Shown: positions 21,590 through 30,689 of the stretch, one piece after another
Layout: each line of letters starts with the position of its first letter
Numbering within the stretch: the first letter of the stretch is position 1
Assembly: GCA_016858145.1 (NCBI GenBank)
Contig: JAEHOE010000025.1
Coordinates: forward strand, 868,001 to 932,000
Direction: 5' to 3'
DNA: 64,000 bases
Source: Edaphochlamys debaryana
Taxonomy: Eukaryota > Chlorophyta > Chlorophyceae > Chlamydomonadales
The notes under the pieces: model-generated
What the model was told of the DNA's origin: nothing
Databases searched by the model: none
The model's input: only the letters and a program-made list of their open reading frames with translations
Translations under genes and position numbers: made by a program

Positions 21590-24286
21590 ATGGGCGACAG
21601 ACCCAGGCCACACCTGCTTAGCCCGCATCACCTGTGCCATGCCAGCGCGGAGGTAAGCTCGGGCAGAATCACCTAGCTTTGCCTCGTGCAATCCTTCTGC
21701 GCTGGGCGGGGCCCCACCCTACCTCGCGTGCCCCCGGCAGCCCCCAGCGGTGGTCGCCGCTGCCCACGCGCTCTGCTTGGCGCTCCTGGCTGCAGCCTGC
21801 GTGGAGTCCTGGGGCGCCCTCTTCTGGCTGAGCGCGGCGGTGGACGCTGGGCGGGTGCGTTCGGGCAAATATCTGGAGCGTGGCGGGCGGCTGAAGGGCA
21901 GAAGGGCTGAAGGGCAGATGGGCTGAAGGGCAAAAGGCAGGGCAGCTGGGGCGTGAAGGGTAATCGTCGGCTGCAGGACTCCTCTCGGAGGGGAGGCCGG
22001 GAAGCAGCAGTTGCTCCCGGTTAGTTGGCTTCACGTGCGCAGCGGAGGCTGGAGGGGCGGGCAAGCTCATCTTATCCAGAGAGCAACTCTAGCTAGGGTA
22101 GGGCTACTGGGGTGGGAGGAACTGCCGTGGAGCCAGCGGGCCAAGAATGAAGTAAGGGGCACCGCCCACCTCTCCTGGTTGCGTGCCTGAATATGCGTGT
22201 TTTGGACCCTGCCCATGCCACCACACCTCGCAACATGCCCCCCTAACTTGCCCCGCCCTCCCGCCTCCAGCGCCTGGGCCCCCTCCTGGCGCGCGGCTGA
22301 GCTCGCTTACACGGTCCTGGCAGCCGCGGCCGCAGCCCACCTTGTTCCTGCCTGCGCGTACGCCAATCCTGTAGGGCGCGCAGAGGCGGCCCTCGGGCGT
22401 AGCGAGACCATCACACATACAACGCTGGCGGCCCCGCGCTGCTCCCTCGCGGCGTGGGGCAGGCATGGGCTGCAGCCAGGGGCCACCGGCGGGGGCGCTG
22501 CTGCGCTAGCTGCCGCCTGGCGCCGGCTGATGGTGCGTACCTGCATGCGTGCATCGTGCTTTTGGCGTGGGCGGCAGGGACGGATGAAGCGCACGGCCGC
22601 AGCAGGGCTTCTGTGCTGCCCCGGGATTGCAGCGCACACGAGCCGGCTGAACAGCAGGGCAGGGCTGATGAGTGGGCCCCGTCGAGCTAGCGGCCATTGG
22701 GAGAGTGGCGGGGCGGGCGGCGCCTCGCACGGCCCCGCCGCTGCCGCCAGCATACCTTGTATGTTTTTGCGCCGCAAACAGTGCTGGCCAAAAGGTACAC
22801 ACGGTCTACGGTAGCGTCGGCGCCACCGACGGAACCTCAGCATACCCTTCCCGAGTGCCCCCGTCGTTCCCACTGCTTTCGCTGCTGCTGTCGTCGGCGC
22901 TGCCGCCAGGTGTTCTGGGATGCGCCGGGGTGCGTGGAGCTCACACTGCTGCTGCTGGCGGTGGACCGGCGGCGGAGCGGGGAGCGGGAGGGGGACGGAA
23001 GGTGGGTGGCTGGGGGGAGGGAGGACGGGTGGCAGTGGGCTCGCTATCGTGCTATCCAGATGTATCTAGAGCTTGCAATGCAGTGACTACTTCGGCCCTT
23101 GCTTTGCCTGAAGAGTCCCGATGCCCACAATCGTTCCGCACTGCAGACCCCAGCGATGGCCGCCCCGGGCCCTTGGCGTGGGAGGCCCCTGTGGCGGAGC
23201 TGGTGGCGGCACTGGGCCTGCCACCGCAACCTGAGGGCAGGCAAGCAGGGGGAGGGAGCGCTTTGCCGCAGCGAGGGAGGAAGGCCGGAATGGTCTGTAA
23301 TCAAGCGGCGCTTACAGCCGCCTATGCCACCCTTGCATGAATGCCATATATGCTTGCGTGCCCCCACGCACCCGCAGCGCCCCTGTCCGACGCCTGCCCG
23401 ACACAGCCCTTGGGGAGGCCTCGCCCGAGCCCACTGCGGGGAAGGCAGCAGCGGAAGATGACAGGACCCCACAGCTGTGGTCCCTTACCCTACGGACGCT
23501 CCTCATGCCCCCTGCCGGGCAGGCAACAAGGGGCGAGGAGGGTGCAGTGGTGCTGACTGCAGTGCTGCGCTGGCCCCTGCCCCTGGCTGCGCCGCCCGCG
23601 CTGACCGCTTGCGTCAAGTACCCCGGAGGGCGGGTGGCGGCGGCGCGTGTCTTCCCTTACTCCCCTGCCGCGGAGGGGTCGCACGAGTGCGTGTACCGCA
23701 TCGCCCTGGAGGAGGCCCCGAGCAAGGAGGGCGTCGCACTGGTGAGGGGACGGGGGCCTCGCTCGGTGCCAGGCAGGACAGAAACCCCAACCCAGAACCG
23801 CACTACTGTGTCAGCTTGCCAAAAGTCTGCTCCCCACCCCGCCCGTCCTCACAGCTTGACCTGGCATGGGAGGACGGCCCCGACATTGCATCGGGCCTAA
23901 CGCTGCCCCTGCTGTGCACTGCGGATCCGGAAGTGGCGGCGGAGGTGCAGGCGCTGGCGGGGCCGTGGGCAGGGGAGCAGCCCCTGGGCTCCGCTGGACC
24001 CTCTGGCGCAGCGGCCTCCGCCCCCCCTCCCTGCCTGGACGCCCTCCTCGTGGACCTGGGGGCGTGGCTAGCTGCGGAGGCGCGGGCGGAGGCGGGAACA
24101 GGGAACGCGGGAGCTGGGGCTGACCCGGTTCTGCGGGCGACCGCGCAGGCCCTGTCAGCCCACGCCACCGCCTTTGAATGTCAGCTGTCGGGCGCAACAG
24201 TGCTGTCGAGCCTGCAGCTCAGGGCCCCGACACAAGCCTCGAGGCTGGGCGGCAGTGGATCCTATCCGTTCCAGCCGGGGCCCTGA
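21590..24286 (+). CDS. Membrane-anchored protein of unknown function
   Basis: Unrecognised. A consistent model uses seven exons and 430 residues: 21590-21652, 21741-21854, 22476-22532, 22910-23001, 23070-23240, 23378-23741 and 23855-24286. Exon 2 encodes a strong transmembrane helix (AHALCLALLAAACVESWGALF). Exon 4 has a second hydrophobic segment (GCVELTLLLLAV). The two large 3' exons encode a beta-rich, probably soluble domain (LWSLTLRTLLMPP; VVLTAVLRWPLPL; ECVYRIALEEAP; LDLAWEDGPDIASGLTLPLL) followed by an Ala-rich helical tail. The fifth intron appears to start with GC rather than GT (AG|GCAAGC). An additional hydrophobic exon near 22271-22370 (AYTVLAAAAAAHLVPAC) looks coding but cannot be joined in phase, so the middle of the model is uncertain. 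The 5' start rests on an ATG whose short exon joins in phase to the helix exon. Confidence 0.45.
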
Positions 24287-25000
24287 CCCTTTGCTATGAG
24301 CACTGGCTGTATCGCCCGCCCTGGCTCTGCCCGGCGGGACCTCCATCTTGATCCCTCGCTGCCACGGCAGCCGCTGCCTCCGCCGCAGCAATTCACCCCT
24401 GGTCGGTCACCAGGGGCAGCCGAGGGCTGCTGCCGGCCTCGATCGGCCGCTTGCCCAGCTGCCTTGGCGGCCTGGCGGCTCCGGAGGGGATCCCCTGACA
24501 AGGGCCGTCACAGCGCCAATCGTCCACAGCTTGCCTCCACTCTGCCTGAGCGCTTGCGCTTCGCCCATAGCCAAGGCTTGATGACCGACTCGGGCGCGGA
24601 GGGTTGCGCCCGGCGCTTTGCCCCACTAGCCCCACTCAGTGGCTGCCTCGCTCGGCGCTCGCACAGCGGAGTTGAGCGGAGCCAGCCAGCGGTCAGGGCA
24701 GGCGGGTGATGAGCGGGTGCGGGGGACTGGGTGTGACGGGACAAGTCACAAGTGTCCTTGCTTGGACACTTTGCTTGGACACTTTACTGGTACATGCAGT
24801 CGGAGGGGGGAGGCGAAGCGGGCTTCGCTTGGGCTGAGCGAGGGAAGGGAGCGGTAGGTGCAGTGAGGCCATGCTGTGTGCTGACTACGCAGCAGCATGC
24901 GCTGGATGGAATGTGTGACCGCTTGATCTGCCGAACCCTGATGCCGTGATCCTCCTCCCCTCATGTCCCTCGTTTTTCCCCCACCCGCCTGCCCCCCCAG
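24287..25000. other. Intergenic region with short direct repeat
   Basis: No gene seen. A tandem doublet of TTGCTTGGACACT lies at about 24757-24785. The right end (24961-25000) resembles the C-rich end of the last intron of the CRAL-TRIO genes. Confidence 0.4.
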
Positions 25001-25173
25001 GCCCTTCCTGTCCACCAAGCTCCGCTCCCGCTCCGGCTGCTTGGCTCCTCCCCCTCCGCCCTGGCCGCCCTGGTGGACCCCGCCCTGCTGCCCCCGGAGC
25101 TGGGGGGGAGCCACGCGGACGCATTGAGGGGGGACTCCTCCTTGTTCATCAGGCAGGAGCTGAGGGCGGATGG
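25001..25173 (+). pseudogene. Relic last exon of a third CRAL-TRIO copy
   Basis: Matches exon 8 of both CRAL-TRIO genes almost base for base from the CAG acceptor through the LPPELGG region. A one-base loss within CGC(G)TCC shifts the frame after PFLSTKLRSR, and the segment after GCGGACGCA is rearranged. No exons 1-7 are visible upstream. This is a truncated, frameshifted duplicate and cannot encode a lipid-binding fold. Confidence 0.8.
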
Positions 25174-25948
25174 GGTGGCTGTCGTCGGGTGGGGAGGGGC
25201 GTAAAGGAGTGGAGTAGTAGAAGGTGGAAGCGTGTGTGTGGGGGGGAAGGATGAGGAAGGCTCGGGGGGCCAGGGCCGAAGATGGAGGGAGCCAGCGAGC
25301 GAAACCGCGCTCCGAAACCGTGCGTGCGCGCGGGCGTCGAGGAGCGTCGAAGAGGTCGAGAGTTTATCCCAGTTTGGATTTTTGCAAAGTCTGGTGAGCT
25401 ATCAGGCGTAGCCGTGTTTGGCTTGCAATACCATAGCGGGCTAACCGAGCTCATTTCATAATGGCTCTCGAGTCAGAGATACATGTTGCGACCCACAGCC
25501 CGTTATGGTCACGCCGCAGCAGCCCCACAGTTGCGCTAATACAAACATTACCATGTTGTATTTTACTTGCACGGGCCCAGCAGCACCGGTACGCAACACG
25601 CCTTGACCCATCTCCTGGCACTAGCCACACAGAGCCGCAGCCCGTCCGAACACCTTGGCTCGCCGCATCAGACACTAGCCTTAGCTTCAAGTGAGAAGCG
25701 AGCGGCCTGCGCTCGTCGCGCACGGGCTGCTTGTGCCGCTGCTGCGGAACAATATCGCTAGCCGCGCACCTTGGCCAAGGCCGGCCGGTGAGCGCGCTGA
25801 TTCACAATGAGCGTTGCCTCATGTGCTGCTTGTGCGGGCGGGTTGGCTGTGCCCAACGCGTCGGAGACCAGCTTCTGGCTGGTCTGGGATGGAGTGAGGT
25901 CGAGGCGGCCGCCTCCATAGTCCCTATGGGACTATCAAAGTCGCTTAA
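25174..25948. other. Gene-free accessory region
   Basis: No coding signal seen. Base composition becomes less GC-rich from about 25330, marking the change from the host gene block to the accessory block. Confidence 0.4.
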
Positions 25949-25974
25949 GGGTCACTTAACCGGTTAAGTGACCC
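25949..25974. repeat. 26-bp perfect palindrome
   Basis: GGGTCACTTAA joined to its exact complement around a central CCGG. The word TTAAGTGAC recurs directly after it (25981-25989). Could be a dimeric protein binding site, a transposon end or a hairpin; the sequence alone does not decide. Confidence 0.85.
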
Positions 25975-27094
25975 AGGTTGTTAAGTGACTCACTTGTGAG
26001 AACCCCCTTATCTCCGCCCCCTTGATTGATGACGGGGTTGGTACTCACTTTAGCTCCTCTACTTAAGTCGCCGCGCCCTTTCTTCGCGCCCTTTCCCATT
26101 CAAGCAAAAAACGATCTCTGGAGTCCTCCATTCTGTCGCGGTATTTAGCGCGCAGCGCGGGCGACCAAGGCCATTTCCAGTCGCTCCATAACTCGTCGCT
26201 CGCTCGTCGTCGCTTCACTCGCCTTGCTTATCGCCTTGCTTCAAGCTTCTCACACCTTTGCACACCTCGCGCGCTCGCGCAAACTTTGCTTCAAGCAGGC
26301 AAGTTCAGGGCGTGCGATTCCACTGCTACGTTGTGGTCACCTTTCGTTGGCACGCGCACATTTCATTGGCCGGGCGGCGGCGTGTGCAGCCCTTCTGGCC
26401 GCACTGAACGGCGTAGTTATTGGTTGCCATGTTTGACTATTTGCCTATATGAGTGGTGACAGGAGTGAAGAGGCGGGGCTAAGACCGCATGGTGCCGGGC
26501 GCAATGCGACACGTACCCACTCAAAGGGGGTGTAGAGTGGTTTGACACCCCACTTAAGTGGGTCAATAACCCCATGAAGGGGTAATCGGAGCCGCTTGCG
26601 CTCTCTCGCTCATATTCGCCGCCGCGCCCGCATACTCAGGGCACGCGGGTTCTAACTACTAGTACAGTATCACACAGTAGAACTAATAATCTCTGCGGCC
26701 ATGAGTGTCAACGACGGTATGCAGCCGCACACAAGGTATACCGGCCCGCACACTGCCGGCCCGCACACTGTGTTTGCTGAAGCGGGTTACAGCACGGGAT
26801 CTTCACCTCTGTGGCCACTTTTCAGCGTGGAAAGACACTAGTGCCCCACCTCCTTCAGGGGAGTGTAGAGTGAGTGAGCACCCCCCTTAAAGGCATCCTG
26901 GGTCCCTTAACACCCCCCAGTTGCCCCCCTTTTCCCAGGAGTCCCTTTTTGATGCTCGTGTTCCCGTTCCCGCGCATCTGTAGGCGTGTACTGCTGCTGG
27001 GGCGAGTACAACAGCTTGGCCATCATTTGCGGACACGCAAGTGCCGTTGTGAAGCAGTAGCATAAACCAACACACAGAACGTGCAAGAAGTACC
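25975..27094. promoter_or_regulatory. Upstream region of the HNH-like gene
   Basis: About 1.1 kb of moderate-GC sequence with no coding frame that I can support. It contains a second perfect palindrome (CCCACTTAAGTGGG, 26549-26562) sharing the ACTTAAGT core with the 26-bp palindrome. The phrase TGTAGAGTG occurs twice, at 26531 and near 26863, each time followed within a few bases by a CACCCC run. It may hold the promoter of the gene that starts at 27095. Confidence 0.4.
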
Positions 27095-28118
27095 ATGTCT
27101 TCGCCACGCCTTGTGAATGCGGTCTCTGTAGCCGCGAAAGCGTCTTATGCGGCGTCGTCCCAGGACATCCAGCGCCAGCTCTCCATGGAGTGAGTTTCGA
27201 GTGTGTGTTTTGTCTGCGGGTTGGGCAAGGGTTTGGCTTGCACTTGCGTGCGAGGCCGAACTGCGCGCCAAACCCACATGCCTCGGCCCACTCTAAGCCA
27301 GCCGTAGGCATGCCCCCTCACTTGAGCAGCCCCACAGCAAGCCACCTTCCTCACACTAACCATCGTTCCTCTACTGTTGCTCACGCAGGGACGCTTCTGC
27401 CTTCTACGAGAGCCCGGTCAAGTTTCCGCTGCTTCGCGCCTACCTGCAGGGCAAGAAGGTTGACATCCCCCCCAACATCCCTATCATCGTATTCAAGGCT
27501 GCCATTGCCTGCACCCCAAGCGGCATGTCTTCGGAGGAGCGGTGCAGGATGGTCGGCCTCATGAAGGGGAACCTTCTGCGCCACCGCCTCGGCAACCCCC
27601 TGCACACTGACGCCCCGGGCGCCCCTCCGCCTCCCCACCCCTCGGGCAAGGGTCCCATCGCCTCGCCCACGACTGACCCTCCCAAGGGTCCGTCGATGCT
27701 GGCCTTCAAGCCCAATACCGCTCCCTCCTTCTCCAGGAAGCCAATCCCGCGGCGCCCATCCAGCGCTGTCGTCATGACCGTCGTCAAGCTCCGCCAGCCC
27801 TCCGTGCTGCTGCCGGTTGCCCTCAACCCGGCCTACAAGGTGTCCGTGGATGCCCAGGTGTGGGGGCCGAAGGGGCGCCAGCTCACTCACCGCGGCCACC
27901 ACAGCAGCCTGATGGTCAAGCTCTCGGGCACACCCCAGCGGCTGGACAGGATTGTGGCCAGGGCCTGGCTCCCCACCGGCCAGCTGCTCAGCTGCAGCCA
28001 GTACAACGTTTACAACATTGACGGGAACAGGTTCAACTGCCACGCCTCCAACCTGATCGTGACCACCAAGGAGCAGGCGCGGCGCCTGAAGGCCACCCGC
28101 TTCCCAAGGCTGGTGTGA
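27095..28118 (+). CDS. Putative degenerate HNH-endonuclease-like protein
   Basis: Two exons (27095-27189 and 27389-28118) separated by a GTGAGT...CGCAG intron give 274 residues. The N-terminal third is unrecognised (YESPVKFPLLRAYLQGKKVD). The middle is a Pro-rich linker (PPPPHPSGKGP). The C-terminal 70 residues look like the end of phage/intron HNH homing endonucleases: LDRIVARAWLP parallels the usual HRLVAEAFLPNP, and VYNIDGNRFNCHASNLIVTT parallels VNHIDGNKLNNHVSNLEWVT. The first catalytic His of the expected HIDG is Asn here, at about residue 241, so nuclease activity is doubtful. Charge is strongly basic, which suits nucleic acid binding. The gene lies directly upstream of a 95-bp satellite and downstream of a palindromic AT-richer region, suggesting a mobile or domesticated element. 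The similarity is my reading of motif order, not a search result. Confidence 0.5.
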
Positions 28119-28352
28119 TTTGACGACCCTTGCACGCTTGCGGTTGCTTCGGGTGCTAGTGCATCTGGCGCTAGTGCGCAGCGTAGGTTAGGAATGACCG
28201 GACCTGGTGTTTCGTTGGTGTTGTAGGATGGGGCGAAGGGGTGGGTTGCCGGCGCAGGATGTGCTTGAGGGCGGGATGGGGTCACAGTGCAGGGTGTCGT
28301 CGCGGCAATGGCCTTATGTGGATGCGATTGAGGAGTCGCCGATTCGTAGGTG

Positions 28353-29943
28353 ACGCGGGGTTGCTACAGTATAAGCCTGGGACTGCATGCTGGCCGCTTC
28401 AAGCCAAGGGATACCAATCGTGCCTTGCCGCTGTGCGTCCAATCAGAGGGCGGGGATGCTACAGTGTAAGCCTGGGACTGCATGCTGGCCGCTTCAAGCC
28501 AAGGGATACCAATCGTGCCTTGCTGCTGTGCATCCAATCAGAGGGCGGGGATGCTACAGTGTAAGCCTGGGACTGCATGCTGGCCGCTTCAAGCCAAGGG
28601 ATACCAATCGTGCCTTGCCGCTGTGCGTCCAATCAGAGGGCGGGGATGCTACAGTGTAAGCCTGGGACTGCATGCTGGCCGCTTCAAGCCAAGGGATACC
28701 AATCGTGCCTTGCTGCTGTGCATCCAATCAGAGGGCGGGGATGCTACAGTGTAAGCCTGGGACTGCATGCTGGCCGCTTCAAGCCAAGGGATACCAATCG
28801 TGCCTTGCCGCTGTGCGTCCAATCAGAGGGCGGGGATGCTACAGTGTAAGCCTGGGACTGCATGCTGGCCGCTTCAAGCCAAGGGATACCAATCGTGCCT
28901 TGCCGCTGTGCGTCCAATCAGAGGGCGGGGATGCTACAGTGTAAGCCTGGGACTGCATGCTGGCCGCTTCAAGCCAAGGGATACCAATCGTGCCTTGCCG
29001 CTGTGCATCCAATCAGAGGGCGGGGATGCTACAGTGTAAGCCTGGGACTGCATGCTGGCCGCTTCAAGCCAAGGGATACCAATCGTGCCTTGCCGCTGTG
29101 CATCCAATCAGAGGGCGGGGATGCTACAGTGTAAGCCTGGGACTGCATGCTGGCCGCTTCAAGCCAAGGGATACCAATCGTGCCTTGCCGCTGTGCATCC
29201 AATCAGAGGGCGGGGATGCTACAGTGTAAGCCTGGGACTGCATGCTGGCCGCTTCAAGCCAAGGGATACCAATCGTGCCTTGCCGCTGTGCATCCAATCA
29301 GAGGGCGGGGATGCTACAGTGTAAGCCTGGGACTGCATGCTGGCCGCTTCAAGCCAAGGGATACCAATCGTGCCTTGTCGCTGTGCATCCAATCAGAGGG
29401 CGGGGATGCTACAGTGTAAGCCTGGGACTGCATGCTGGCCGCTTCAACCCAAGGGATACCAATCGTGCCTTGCTGCTGTGCATCCAATCAGAGGGCGGGG
29501 ATGCTACAGTGTAAGCCTGGGACTGCATGCTGGCCGCTTCAAGCCAAGGGATACCAATCGTGCCTTGCCGCTGTGCATCCAATCAGAGGGCGGGGATGCT
29601 ACAGTGTAAGCCTGGGACTGCATGCTGGCCGCTTCAAGCCAAGGGATACCAATCGTGCCTTGCCGCTGTGCATCCAATCAGAGGGCGGGGATGCTACAGT
29701 GTAAGCCTGGGACTGCATGCTGGCCGCTTCAAGCCAAGGGATACCAATCGTGCCTTGCCGCTGTGCATCCAATCAGAGGGCGGGGATGCTACAGTGTAAG
29801 CCTGGGACTGCATGCTGGCCGCTTCAAGCCAAGGGATACCAATCGTGCCTTGCCGCTGTGCATCCAATCAGAGGGCGGGGATGCTACAGTGTAAGCCTGG
29901 GACTGCATGCTGGCCGCTTCAAGCCAAGGGATACCAATCGTGC
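28353..29943. repeat. 95-bp satellite array, about 17 copies
   Basis: Head-to-tail units of exactly 95 bp, counted by the recurrence of GCATGCTGGCCGC every 95 bp from 28385 to 29905. The first unit has diverged (CAGTATAAG for CAGTGTAAG) and the last stops at CCAATCGTGC. Differences are few: GTGCGTCC versus GTGCATCC and TGCCGCTG versus TGCTGCTG. Units 1-4 alternate these two variants as a 190-bp dimer; later units are uniform. Each unit contains TGTAA, CCAATCA and GGGCGGGG. Because 95 is not a multiple of three, every 90-codon open frame across three units is an artefact of periodicity. Confidence 0.97.
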
Positions 29944-30271
29944 ATTACACACTCACGCCCATCACTCTTGCCCCCCACCCTCCCCGCAACCTGCTTAACA
30001 TATTTTTCACTCCACCGCTCACGCTACCGCTGCTGCAGTCTCTGAGACCTTCGCTTAAGCACTGCTCTAAGCTCTACACCGCCAGCGCTACCGTGCTCCA
30101 CTACGCCAGCGCCCACAGCTTGCACTCCATCAGCTTCTGCATCCATCGCCCCGCCGGCAGTGCTACCATCCACCCTCCGTTTCACTCTCCGTGCCGTTTT
30201 TTTATTCACAAGGCTGGTAGCCAGGAGGACCGTAGCTTGGCCCGTGGGTCCAGTGATGCACCACAGAGTTG

Positions 30272-30276
30272 TTACA
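30272..30276 (-). terminator. TGTAA polyadenylation signal of gene E, unit 1
   Basis: TTACA on the plus strand (TGTAA on the transcribed strand), about 410 bp beyond the gene E stop. The same site is present in unit 2 at 41228-41232. Confidence 0.5.
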
Positions 30277-30569
30277 AGGTGTGAGCGGTGGGGCAGCAGC
30301 GGTCCCAATGGAGCATGGGCCGTGTCTTGTGGGAAGCACCCAACATGGCTCGCCAGTCCGAGTCAGTCGCGAAGGTATGGGATGCCTAGTTCTAAATGAT
30401 TGCTGGGTATAATAGAGTACAGCCATGCATGTGAACGTATTGCAGGGCATGGTTCGGAAAGTACTGTCCAGCTGTCTATGTAAACCAAGATGGCAGCCAT
30501 GGGAGGTTTATGCACATGTGGAATGAATGAGGAGTGCGTCGGTAACCCAGCCGATGAAAAAACGCAGCC

Positions 30570-30602
30570 GACCGACCATGACCGACCGACCGACCGACCG
30601 AA
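30570..30602. repeat. (CCGA)n microsatellite
   Basis: ACCGACCGACC runs interrupted by ATG, in the 3' flank of gene E. The homologous tract in unit 2 (41505-41540) has a slightly different length and interruption. Confidence 0.7.
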
Positions 30603-30689
30603 CATGAATGAATGCCCCGTTAGCCCCGTCACCACCCCCACCCCCCTGCCAACCACGAGGACGGCCTGTGGGTCTGCAGTGATGCCCTC

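Noticed and set aside
22271..22370. Additional hydrophobic exon of the membrane-anchored gene
   Set aside because: Composition is plausible, but including it breaks the phase with the neighbouring exons, so it was left out of the model.
28353..29943. CRISPR array
   Set aside because: The 95-bp units abut with no variable spacers, and the genome is eukaryotic.
28387..30045. Series of overlapping 90-codon frames in the 95-bp array
   Set aside because: They are phase copies of the same satellite; start and stop recur every unit and the composition is not protein-like.
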